64,000 nucleotides of DNA, taken from the NCBI RefSeq assembly GCF_964340395.1, contig NC_135567.1, positions 8,999,158 through 9,063,157 of the forward strand. Direction: 5' to 3'. Shown here in pieces: positions 1 through 12,798 of the stretch. This stretch comes from Glandiceps talaboti (Eukaryota; Hemichordata; Enteropneusta; Spengelidae). The notes beneath the pieces were generated by a model. That model saw only the letters and a program-made list of their open reading frames with translations, did not search any database and had not been told where the DNA came from. Numbering within the stretch: the first letter of the stretch is position 1; each line of letters opens with the position of its first letter. The position numbers and the translations under genes were made by a program.

Positions 1-329
1 TACCCTGACTACTTTCAAAGGAAGCCTTTAAAAACTGTTTTAACCGAGAGTACTACTAGTATTGATGTTTTGTGTTTGTTCAACGGATTGGACAAGACAT
101 TTTTATGAACCTTTTATTTTTGCCACAGGTGAAACTGAAGAGGATAAGTAGCATAACAAAGTTATAAGCTTACTTCGAATTAGACAAGCTTGGAACCCCC
201 CCCCCCCCAGTAGGTTGTCGAGCAGCTCAGTTACGCAACCTTTTACCGTTATTTGTACTTAGTTTTTGTCAGGGTAATTTCCATACCTCAAATTTCGTTG
301 AAGACAAATATGTCAATTGATTATTGACC

Positions 330-1100
330 TTTTCGTTGGTCATTTCGATTTATCCGTTGCACGTATTAGCATAACAATGGATTTTCGTCGGCTTTCGTTC
401 TAAAATGTGCTTTCGTTCTAAAATTTGCATACGTCCACTTTCGTCGACGTTAAATATTATCAATAGATTAATGAGCTTTTCGTCGGCCATGTCGATTTAT
501 ACGTCGCTCTGTATTTGTATAACAATAGATTTTCGTCGGCTTTCGTTCTAAAATGTGTTTTCGTTCTAAAATTTGCATACGTCCACTTTCGTCGACGTTA
601 AATATTATCAATAGATTAATGAGCTTTTCGTCGGCCAAGTCGATTTATAAGTAACTGTATTTGCAAAACAATAGATTTTCGTCGGCTTTAGTTCTAAATG
701 TTTTCGTTCTAAAATTTGCATACGTCCACTTTCGTCGACGTTAAATATTGTCAATAGATTAATGAGCTTTTCGTCGGCCAAGTCGATTTATATGTCACTC
801 TGTATTTGCATAGCAATATATTTTCGTCGGCTTTCGTTCTAAAACGTGTTTTCGTTCTAAAATTTGCATACGTCCACTTTCGTCGACGTTAAATATTATC
901 AATAGATTAATGAGCTTTTCGTCGGCCAAGTCGATTTATATGTCACTGTATTTGCATAACAATAGATTTTCGTCGGCTTTCGTTCTAAAATGTGTTTTCG
1001 TCTGTTTTCGTTCTAAAATTTGCATACGTCCACTTTCGTCGACGTTAAATATTGTCGAAAGATAATAAGTTTCGTCGATTTATACGTCGCATTTTATTTG
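330..1100. repeat. 146-bp satellite array, about 5 units
   Basis: Marker ATTTTCGTCGGC starts at 381, 529, 675, 820 and 966, giving a 145-148 bp period. Each unit has several TCG-rich words (TTTCGTCGG, TTTCGTCGACG, GTCGATTTAT). A degenerate separate unit lies at about 1965-2060, just before element A. Confidence 0.9.
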
Positions 1101-2105
1101 CATAAGGATATCATATTTTTGTTTCTATTTTTTTTCCCTGTCTGCACAGTCAAGTAACTTGTTTTGTGAATCAATGAGGCGAAGAAGCCGGGAACAAATA
1201 ATCGATCTCTAGTCCAAAAGTGTTACAAAATGCTGTGAAACTTTAACAAACGTTGATGTAGTCATGACGTATGTATTCGACGATCGGGTTGTTGTGTTAT
1301 TGTCGACCAGCACCATTATGAAACCCACTATACATCCTTTATAACTGGCTATCAAGGTATCAATAATCATAACGTGTTCAACATGATCACAATATTCCAA
1401 GTCCACCCTGTCATAAATTCTGGTCGTTTCCTATTTGTGCGAACAATGACCTGTTCTGATGACGGTGGACGACATCCCTTATTCTACGTCTTACTACAGT
1501 AGCAGAACGAATAATGTAAATGTCTTGCACATCTCGAGACAGAATGCGTGCATTTGCACGGACATGATCTGCTATCAGTTGATAATTGTTAGCATGCTGA
1601 CCCATAGCTTCCAAAATCAATTGACGTTCGGAACCCGGATAACACGTCCGCACCCGTCCATTTTTGCACGACAATTCCGTGGAGCACGTGTTCGAATTAC
1701 TTTGATAACTAATTCTAACATATTACATGAATTCTATATTTAAAAAGAATTAGAAGGAAAGTGAACTGATGGTTCAAATCATGCACAATCAATACGTTCT
1801 CGTCTCAAGCTTGCAATTCCAAGCCCATTAACCAATCGCCATGTTCTTTTAATTCATTAACATCTGCAAGAAGGTGTACAAGAAATGTATTGACAAATCT
1901 GTAAGCTTGTGATAATGAAATGCAAGTTACTTGACAAAGGAAACGTTCTCTTTCACCCACTCGGGCTGAAGACGTTAAATATTGTCAATAGATTAATGAG
2001 GTTTCAGTCGATTTATACGTGGCATCTATTCATGCTTACGTTCGTATTTGCATATCAATAGTTGTCTGTCTGCATATATCGTTCGTCTACGCTTAGGTGA
2101 AAACC
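1101..2105. other. Intergenic, no gene recognised
   Basis: Overlapping open frames on both strands at 1411-1743 (87 and 94 codons) have no recognisable domain. The minus-strand one is rich in Arg and Ile and could be a transposase remnant, but no motif supports that. A degenerate satellite unit is at about 1965-2060. Confidence 0.4.
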
Positions 2106-2110
2106 CACTA

Positions 2111-4138
2111 CTGAAACTCTATAGTCACTTTGGTTTGGTAGTGACACCGTGCTGCCTAATTGAAACTCTATAGTCACTCTGGTGTGATAGTAACACCGTG
2201 CTGCCTAATTGAAACTCTATAGTCACTCTGGTTTAGTAGTACGATTTTGTATGTATTTCCCTTTCCAAACCTTCAAGTTATTATCAACTTGTGCAAAGAG
2301 AGTACAATATTACCACCATGTAAAGCATTAAACTTCCTCATTATATGACATCGTTATTTTACCATAAACTTAGTATCAAACGTTTGTTTCATCATATATC
2401 AAGCTGTTATCTCACCATATATCAAACTGTTATTATACCATAAATCAAAGTTATTTCACCAAATATCAAACATTTATTTCACCATATATCAAACTGTTGT
2501 TTTTTCATTGTTGAAACGATTATGTGACCAGATACAAAACGTTTATGTGAAATTTGGATTCTTCTGTACGAAACTGTTATTTCCATAATATATTAAACGA
2601 TTATTTCACCATATATGAAAGTATTATTTCCCCTTATATGAAACTGTTATTTCACCTTATATGAAACTGTTATTTCACCTTATATGAAACTGTTATTTCA
2701 CCTTATATGAAACTGTTATTTCACCTTATATGAAACTGTTATTTTACCTTATATGCAACTGTTATTTCACCTTATATGAAACTGTTATTTTACCTTATAT
2801 GAAACTGTTATTTCACATTATCTGAAACTGTTATTTCACCTTATATGAAACAGTTATTTCACCTTATATGAAACTGTTATTTCACCTTATATGAAACTGT
2901 TATATTACCTTTTATGAAACTGTTATTTCACCTTATAAGAAACTGATATTTCCCTTTATACGAAACTGTTACTTCACCTTATACGAAACTGTTATTTCAC
3001 ATTATATGAAACTGGTTTTCCCCTTATATGAAACTGGTTTTCCCTTTATACGAAACTGTTATATCACCTTATACGAAACTGTTATTTCACCTTATATGAA
3101 ACTGTTATTTCACCTTATATGAAACTGTTATTTCACCTTATATGAAACTGTTATTTACCCTTATATGAAGCTGTTATTTCACCTTATATGAAACTGTTAT
3201 TTACCCTTATATGAAGCTGTTATTTCACCTTATATGAAGCTGTTATTTCACCTTATATGAAACTGTTATTTCACATTATACGAAACTGTTTTTTTCACCG
3301 TATATGAAACTGTTATTTCACCTTATATGAAACTGTTATTTCACCTTATATGAAACTGTTATTTCCACATTATATGAAACTGACATTTGGCACTATATAA
3401 CAAGATATAGAGTAATCATGTCACCATATGTCGAACGGTTATTGCATCATTTATGAAACAATTGTTTCACAGTTCAAAGTATATTGGACAGTTACCTCAC
3501 AATACGGAAAACGAGTATTTCACCATATATAGAAGGGTTATTTCCAAAATATATTAATCCGTTATTTTTACCATTATATGACGCTGTTATTCCTCTATAT
3601 ATTTACATAGAATATGCAACCGTTATTTTACCATATATGAAGTAGTTCACCATAGATAATACGGTTATTGCATTCAATTTGAAAGTTATTTGGCCATATA
3701 CATGTATATGAAATTGATATTTCCCCTTTATGAAATGATTATGTATGCGCTAGTTATTTTACCATGTGCAAGACAACAACAATATGAAAAAAGAATTGTT
3801 AATTCACCATACATAAAATGTTTATTTCGCCATATATGTAGGACCGTGGCAGGAATGCACAAATGATTGAAAGTTTATCCCTGTGTATATGATGCAATAA
3901 CAGTTTGATATATGGTGCAATAACAGTTTGATATCTGGAGAAATAACAGTTTAATATATGGTAAAATAACAGTTTAATATATGGTGTCATATGATGGGGA
4001 AGTTTGATGATATACATGGTGATATTTTGTATTCACTTTAGACAAGTTGATAATAACTGTTATCTTTGGAACGGGTAGTAAATATATATAAACATACTAC
4101 CAAACCAGAGTGACTATAGAGTTTCAATTAGGCAGCAC
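2111..4138 (+). mobile_element. Inverted-repeat element with minisatellite core, copy A (complete)
   Basis: The left end has three tandem ~50-bp units containing TGAAACTCTATAGTCACT and ending TGCCTAATT. The right end (about 3960-4138) is the inverted counterpart, finishing in CAATTAGGCAGCAC. Between them are ~170-bp subterminal inverted repeats, then a core of 23-bp tandem units. No coding capacity was found, so it is non-autonomous. The class is uncertain: a MITE-like or Helitron-like element with an expanded core are both possible. Confidence 0.7.
2590..3375 (+). repeat. 23-bp minisatellite core of element A
   Basis: About 34 units containing TTTCACCTTATATGAAACTG. Each unit contains the inverted pair TTTCA/TGAAA around CCTTATA, so each could form a small hairpin. 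Units vary at one or two positions (CACATTATA, CCCTTATA). Confidence 0.9.
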
Positions 4139-4568
4139 ATACTGGTGTTTTAAATCTCAGACAAAGTGTGTGGTTATGAAGTGCACACAATAAATATAGG
4201 CACTGATCATGCTCACACAAATAAAATCTGAGGTTGTTATCATTCCGTTTTGTCGTAAAAACTAATGATCACATGATCGTAACATAATTAGCATATATTC
4301 TTTTATCTAAGGGATGACATAATGTCTGGTCATACTATAATAGCAATCAGATCATGGCAGGTCAATTTAAATATCAATTTATTACTTTGGAAATATTATA
4401 CAAACCCTGTTTTGGACCACAGTAGTTGCAGATTAGTTGTCAGTCATGGACAATGTATTATTATAGTGACCTGGGTGGTTATGTTTTGGTTATATTTGAT
4501 TTGGAATTAAAATGGATTGTTGAAATCGACTTGTCAGTGGGCCCATTCTTAAGGGCTTTCAAAACGGG

Positions 4569-4621
<53 letters not shown>

Positions 4622-4869
4622 TCACTCACTCACTCACTCACTCACTCACGCGCGGATGGACAGACAGACATACGTGATATTGTTTGCACAGTGCATTATA
4701 TACACTATGGTTGGTTAATACCATATCATGTTTTTATATTAAATATTAATATTGATTGACACTTATCTCAGGATGTTACAAATTTATACATATACACAGG
4801 TATATACGTGTACACGTATTTAGCAGCGTACGTGGTTGGTGTACTTGTTGTCCAAAGAGTAGTTTCAAA
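4139..4869. other. Upstream flank of the NXPE-like gene, with (CA)n and (CTCA)n
   Basis: A (CA)n tract at about 4571-4617 runs into (CTCA)n to about 4648. Nothing else is recognisable; the promoter of the NXPE gene may lie here, but no clear TATA or initiator element was identified. Confidence 0.6.
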
Positions 4870-4950
4870 ATGACTGTTCCTTTAAAGTCCTTGGCAAAAA
4901 TATTTGCATTTATGGCTGGCTTATCCATTGGACCTGTGGTAGAGATCATG
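4870..4950 (+). CDS. NXPE-like gene, exon 1: signal-anchor
   Basis: ATG at 4870 opens 27 codons ending at a strong donor (ATG|GTAAGT). The peptide has a lysine near each end of its polar start, then a hydrophobic stretch (FAFMAGLSIGPVV), which suits an N-terminal signal-anchor. It ends in phase 0, exactly as exon 2 (ATA TAC AAA) needs. It lies 4.4 kb upstream of exon 2, so the link rests on phase, topology and the lack of a better candidate. A further 5' non-coding exon cannot be excluded. Confidence 0.68.
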
Positions 4951-7900
4951 GTAAGTAAAGTTTCACAACAAAATTTTGATTTCAGTTTCAAGTATATTTC
5001 CTGTATATGTCAAGGAAGATTGATTTGAACTAGACAATCCTAACGATAACGTAAACTATGACTGTGAACCCAGTGATAACGAGCAACCATCTAATAGAAA
5101 GTGATCTTGTACGAGTGATCAATAAATAGATATAGGGTATTGATGTCATTAGCCGAATTGTGTTTTGTTGGCGAATAAATGTTATGAATACTAGCGGCAC
5201 GTTACATTGTTCATATTGTATTTTCGTGAACACTCTGTTGCGTTGCTGAGCTATTCTTGTCTTGTAAGTATTGATGATGTTGATACAAGTGTCATGACGT
5301 CAGTGGGACTATGCTGAAGTTGTGTATCAGTCACTCCATGCTTTATGAATGGACAGTTTGTTAGCGAAAAGCTAAACATGGGGAATGAGTGTATGGACTT
5401 CTCCCTGGCAAGAACATGACAACGTCGCCTACTGTGTCGGTGTACAAGATAAATGTAAACAACTCCCACCATCCCCTCCCCTATACACGTTATCGTTACA
5501 TTGACATTTATTGCATATAAGATATTGAGCAAAACTCCATTATACAATCAACTATTTTAACAATGCGAGATGACATCTGTAACGTCATGAAAGGCATGCA
5601 CTGATAATTACCATTAATCTAACATACGAGGTTGTATGTAAGTATTGGGCCAATTTAATTTCAAACACAAACTTTTCACAGAATTTAAGTTAATAAAGTC
5701 AAGAATATAAGTTTTGTTGTTTACCAGTATATTTTCACATTTTATACTGCTAAGAAATTGCTTGTATCCAGGTTACTAAGTATTGCCAATTCTAATTCCG
5801 TTTAGGTTTTATGTGGAACGTATGTACGTACGTACATGGGCTGTATGAGTTTATTTTATCCCTAAATTGTGAATCCGTAATGTACAAAATATGTTTAAAA
5901 CAAACTGTCTAAATGTAAGGGAAGCAGGACTTCATAAACTGCAATTTAGGAGTGGTGATGGTCGAATGGTTAGAGTGGCTGGTTTGGAATCTGCAGGCTG
6001 CAGGTCGCAGCGAACGTCACTGCGATTCAGTACTGAAAGACTAAAGTCCTTGGGCAAGATTCGAACCGTGATTGTGCCTCAGTCAACCCAGTTGTATGAT
6101 TAGGGACCTAGTAGGATATATGTCACAATGTGAATGTTTTCATCGTAGTGATGAAATGGATTGTGTGCTCCCCAGGGAGTTGATAAAGTATAAAGGACCG
6201 TTGTGCCACTATGAATACGTGCCAGATGTGATATTTGTTTAGTATTTTCACTACAGAGTGGGAAATCGCTACATAAAAACCAAGATTATCATAAAATTAA
6301 AAAATGACTAATCTGTTCGCCATGTGTCACAGGTTTCCATTATTTCTTAAAACAATTTTAATTTCTACATTTATTGCATTCTATTAACACCACACGACAA
6401 GCTGTTGTAGAGCTTTCTAATATCAGTAACCATTGTAATGCGATTTTAGTTTGTTATAACCAATTTTAATAAAAATGCTAATTATCTAACGAAAAACTTG
6501 TCACGAGTACTCTGACAACGAACATTTTTTTTATTAAGGTATTTTGGGTTTAGTGAGACTGGTGAGGTGATCTACTTGTGTATTTTATACCCTGGACACG
6601 AAGTTTGCATATATGCCGCGGACTAAATGACCTCGCACAAGAGCAAAGCTGATCTCCGAGAAGTATCAACCCTATTATAATATAATAAATTCTGAGGAAG
6701 GATTTTGTAATTGTGCATGCCACGCCTACAAATGTGAAATACTTTGTGCAATGTCTTACGCGTGGTCGTTACGCGATCGTAAACATGAATTCATAATTTA
6801 TGAAGGGTATCAAAATTACCGCCACAGAGGGTGTAATTTTTGCTTAATTAGAACAACAAAGCATATCGCGAACATTTATGTACAGTATTGAAAACAAAGA
6901 CGCACTCATTTTTCTGATGAAGGTTATAAGTTTGAATATATCGCTGAGTGATATGTAACTAGTAAACATTACATCATACTACAAATCAAACGCGCACTCT
7001 GATTGGATGATAAAGTTAAGGTTGACATGTAAACAACTGGACTGCGGTCATCAGAGAGGTGCTTGATACTACGCTCAACAGTATATTATATAACGCGGAA
7101 GTTATTTTTATTTTAAAATGAAACGCCATTTTCAGAGACATTTAAAAATTATTTAATTATTATTTCAGGTGACGTAGTATGTTATTTGCTAAATACGTAC
7201 GCTCGAGATAATTTTTCCGGGATAACGGCTGTTATTACTGGAAAACATACCTCTCGCATCAAGATATTGGGTATTTGGCAAATAACATATACTTATAGTT
7301 AATACTCAACACTGTAGATTATTAGTTACAAATAAGCTTTAAATCCACAACCACAAAATACCAAACCTAGGGATAGTATTTTGGTTCCGTCCAAAGTTCT
7401 ATAATTGCTGCCAACTATAACGTATATAGTATTGTAATATATTGAGGCGAACAGTCTATCATTTTTCATTGTTATAACATATAGAGCTTTCAATAATTTC
7501 AAGAGGTCAATGAACTATCAGTTAAATCGAGATCTTTATATTATTCAAAGCTGCACTAGCTGTAAATGGAATGAACTAATTAAATTGTACTTTTAGGTAC
7601 CTTAACTAGTCTCACAATGTTGTACACCGGGAACCGTACAACCCATAACATCAAAGTCAAGCGTTTTCTGCATGTATTACAATCGTTTATCGCATCCATA
7701 TCAAGTACAACCCATAACACCAAAGTCAAGCGTTTTCTGTATGTATTACAATCGTTTATCGCATCCATATCAAGTACAACCCATAACATCAAAGTAAACG
7801 TTTTCTGTATGTATCAAAATAGATTATAACATCCATATCAAGTACAACCCATAACACCAAAGTAAAGCGTTTTCTGTATGTATCACAATCGTTTATAGCA

Positions 7901-10900
7901 TCCATATCAAGTACAAACCATAACATCAAAGTAAAGCGTTTTCTGTATGTACCACAATCGTTTATAGCATCCATATCAAGTACAACCCATAACACCAAAG
8001 TAAAGCAGTTTTCTGTATGTACCACAATCGTTTATAGCATCCATATCAAGTACAACCCATAACATCAAAGTAAACGTTTTCTGTATGTATCAAAATAGAT
8101 TATAATATCCATATCAAGTACAACCCATAACACCAAAGTAAAGCGTTTTCTGTATGTATCACAATCGTTTATAGCATCCATATCAAGTACAAACCATAAC
8201 ATCAAAGTAAAGCGTTTTCTGTATGTACCACAATCGTTTATAGCATCCATATCAAGTACAACCCATAACACCAAAGTAAAGCAGTTTTCTGTATGTACCA
8301 CAATCGTTTATAGCATCCATATCAAGTACAACCCATAACACCAAAGTAAAGCATTTTCTGTATGTACCACGATCGATTATACCATCCATATCAACTGTAA
8401 AAGTATACTGTTTCATTTGCTAATTGACCTCATTAGGAAGGCTACAAATAAACCAATTGAAACAGTATACTTTTAAATTTGATATGAATGCTATAAACGA
8501 GTGTAGCACATAAAGAAAGTGCTTTAATTCATTGTTACTCGTTGTGATATGAATGATGCAAATGAGTGTAGCACATATAGAAAGTGCTTTATGTCAATGT
8601 TTCTCATAATATGGATGCTATAATTGAGTGTAGAACATATAGAAAGTGCTTTATTTCCGTGTTACTCGTGATAGGTATGCTATAAATGAGTGTAGCACAT
8701 ATAGAAAGTGCTTACTTCAGTGTTACTAGTTGTAAAATGAATGCTATATATAAATTAGTGTAGCACATATAGAAAGTGCTTTACTTCAGTGTCATAGGTT
8801 ATATAAATGACATAAACAAGTGTAGCATATATAGAAAGTGCTTTATAGTATTGCAATGTTAATCGTGCATTGCATCAATTGTGGATAAACATATTGTTAT
8901 AACTGTATAAACAATATATAAAATAAAATTGATATTTGGGTCCGCACCAAAAACAACACTCTGAACTGCGAGCACGATTTCTGCCAGTTTTTATACTGCC
9001 AATGGATAATATCGACCACTGACAATGTCTAATTATTTGCATTTAACAATTGTCAGTAGATATATTGTGGTTGTTTGATTGGAAATGATACTACAGTTAC
9101 ACCACTACAGTTTCAACATGGTGACAGATTCAAAATTATGTTTTCACTCAAAATTTAAACTTGCCACTGCACTACATATAGATAACATTGACCACTAATT
9201 AACAGATACAGTGCCTTGTTATAAAACAATTGACCAATTTGTAGAAAACATTGCTTTAGTTATTTCATGGAAAGAAGTAACCAATATAAGTTTATGAAGC
9301 ATTTTCATTACTTCGCCATGTATTGTAGATATACAAACAGCCAATTGAAGAAACAGTATCATACAAGGCAGGACTCCAAAATACATATGACGTAACAAAG
9401 ATAGAAGAATGTACTAGCCAATCAACTCATCCAGTACATCAAATGAAAAGAAAGCCAGTAAAGGAGACAACATTTAACAAGAGTCTTTTCCCGTACATTG
9501 AATATAATCATTTTGGGATGGAATGGATTGGAATCGTGGATGAATTAGAATGGTCTTACAGTAATCTTGTCAGAGATGTAAGAAGTCCATTATCAACCTG
9601 TTTTGACGTCAGCTATGGATCGTCTGGTACAACATCGGCAGATAAATCAAAGTAAGGAAATATTTACTGTTAAATTACCATTAAATCTATGATTGCAGCA
9701 TAAATGGCCAGTTGCTATTGGTTGAAAGGCATTCCGTATATTAATGATATGCTAATATGTATGTAAAATAGCGCTTCCAAATATGTTTTAAATACAAAAG
9801 TTTTACTGTTCTGTCATGAGGTAGAATTTTGAAGTAACAATTCTGGTTTAGAAGATTCCCGATTTACCATACTGGGGCAAATAAAAATAGTTTCTTCTTC
9901 GTTCCCTTTCAACGTCATATTTAGAGTTACTCTGGTTTGGTAGTAGAACAACATTAACAAAGTACTTTCTCATCACAATTTTATTCTCAGAGTTTATCTC
10001 TTTGAGAGTAGAAACGTGTTCAGCAAGGGAGAATATATTCATGTTGTGATTGAAGCATTTGATGAGTACGGTAATCGACGGTGGAAAGGAGGAGACTTTT
10101 TCCAAGGAGTGATGTACAATGAATTACAACACAAGCGAAACCCTGGTACGATTTTTGACTATGACAATGGAACGTACAGTGTGTACTTCTACGCTGCTTG
10201 GGAAGGAGAAGTTACCATTTCCATCGTAATGTGGTACGCTCGGGAAACAGTTATTTACTCTAATACATTGCGTTCACAAAATGATGACCGCGGGGGATGG
10301 CACGGTATTTTTAGACAAGATACAAGAGAAGAACAACAACAGTGTTCAACAGAAACTGAAGGCATTTGGGAAGACAAGTGCGAGTTTACCAATACTGTGT
10401 CCCTGGGGAAAACATTAATGATTTGTGACAAACCGTCCAGATTGTCCTGTCAGGACTTAACACAAACGAGCCACAACAAATCTTTTCCAAGACACACATC
10501 AGATGAAGTTAAGTCTTATTTCCGGAAAACGTAAGTACAATAAAACTCGCCATCAGTAAAAAGTTAGATAATTATTAATATTTTCTTATCATGCAAAAAT
10601 GCAAAAATGCGTGTCCTAAGGGGCCCTGTCAGAGTTGCTACACGGGTAGCAACAAAATGTTAAGTCATGAGATTTATCTGGTTGAATGAAAAAAATATTT
10701 GTGAATAATATAATTACACCTCCTCCAGCATTATTTAGAGAACATGGAGAAAATAATGGCGATTGGAACCTTTTGACTTACATTTCAAGCACAGTAAAAC
10801 AGGTTGTGGTAATGTGGCCTGACCAGGGTATATAATCAATAATATCTGTTCAAAAATAAGAAGCTGCAAAAGTCATACCGTGTTTTATTATAAACATAGA

Positions 10901-11137
10901 CCCTCATATTCTCATGATGTAACATCAAATTACAGTCATATGAAATCCACACATTTCATATTACTACACTGATGTCAGAATTATAGCAATATGGTCGGAA
11001 TTAAGTTAATTTGTTTATAAACATCAAACTTGTTGTTACGATATTGTTGTTGTTGGTAAATGCGAAAGAGTAAATCATCTTTTTGTAAAGAATAAGACAT
11101 CTCTCCCCTAGGCTCTCCCCCTCTCTCTCTCCCTCCC

Positions 11138-11196
<59 letters not shown>

Positions 11197-12714
11197 CACT
11201 CTCTCTGAATATATAAACATATATGTTTCACTTTCTTCTTAGAAACAAAGACCAAGATGTCGAAGTTGGCAATAATTTGAAGGTTAAAATTATTGGTAAG
11301 TCTAGATATGTTATTTAGTCTTTTCATTGTAATCCAAAGACTCTTTTATCGGATGTGTGTGAAATAGTAGTCTAAACACAGAGGCTTAGATATCACGTGA
11401 TTCGAAGTAACCTACTCGTTCTGTAGTAGACGATGCTACGTCAAAATGGAGGTCTTCACGTAATTGTACATACTTGTTAAGTTTTTTGTCATTTTTCTTC
11501 TATTAAATGTAATATTTTTTCATATGAAAGTTCGAAAGAATAAGTGCAAGCTAATTGTTCGGTTTTCTGTCTTTCACATTTGTGTTTTGAACGCGTAACT
11601 GAACACAACTGCGCATGCGTCATTACGTGTATGCCTGCACGATGTACGCGTTTAAACCAAGATCATACGTATTGCCATCTGTGATGATACACTGCCCCCC
11701 CCCCCCCCCATAGATGGCAATACGGGTATCAGAAAGGGTATACGTTCCATGAGGTGATGGTATGAGAAAGGGTCGGGTGAATTCAAACTGGCGTTAGCAG
11801 TCAACACTGGAAGCATTTCAACCTGGTGAATCTACCTTCAAAACTTCCGTACTCTCGTCGCTCACGCCACACTAGATCTAGGGCGAGCTTCTCTTGGGGG
11901 CCCAGGCTTTTAGTGACGTATGTAACTGCTGCAAACAGTTCGATTGTACTTAAACTAATAGGAAACTTGCAAACCCGCCATGTTGAATGTTGCATCATGT
12001 GAAATGTGATAATAAAAACTAATGAATTGGTATCGTAAACAATGTTGATATATTGTTTGTAACCACGAATGATCAATTCATAGTTAACCTCACCATTGTG
12101 GGATGTTGATTTTATCAGTAGCTCCAGATTAGGTATTACGATAACCACATATAATCCCATACTCCTTTGCGGCTGGGCATGCTCAGTCTGGATTGCAAGT
12201 TCCCTATTAAAATGCAACTTGGTATCAGAAAGGGTAGACATTTTGCATAAAATTGGTATCACAACACATTGGGTTTCAATGTTTGTGAGGAGCCTCCCCG
12301 TAATGTTACCCATGGACTTTCACCCTCCCCACCTTTACGTCCCACATTTGTTTTTGTTTTTTCAAATGCATATTTAACATAAACCCATCCATGTTTTTTT
12401 TTTATAATAATTGGCTTATTGGTAAAATAGACTGGCTCAATTATGAAATATATTCGTGGATCCATTAACTTACGATTATGTACAATTCCACCAAAAGCTA
12501 GTACAGCGTATACAAGGGCAAAAAAACTTTCCCCAAAGGCGGCACATATATGTATACTCAATAGGTGGGAGTATCCCCCCCCCCCCAATCGTGAACAATC
12601 TACTGTATGAAGCCGTATAGCGCTCTCACCCGACCAAGGGACCAACACTTTATATACTAGTAACACAATATTGTGTCCATTCCATTGTCTACATCTTGCT
12701 TCATTTTCATTTGC

Positions 12715-12798
<84 letters not shown>

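Noticed and set aside
1411-1743. Overlapping 87- and 94-codon frames as a gene
   Set aside because: No domain, no splice context and similar openness on both strands.
5951-6070. tRNA gene
   Set aside because: The head is tRNA-like, but the cloverleaf is broken and a non-tRNA body follows; it is a SINE.
7580-8301. Repeated 70-78 codon frames as a repeat protein
   Set aside because: They are translations of a 69-bp satellite, whose period is a multiple of three.
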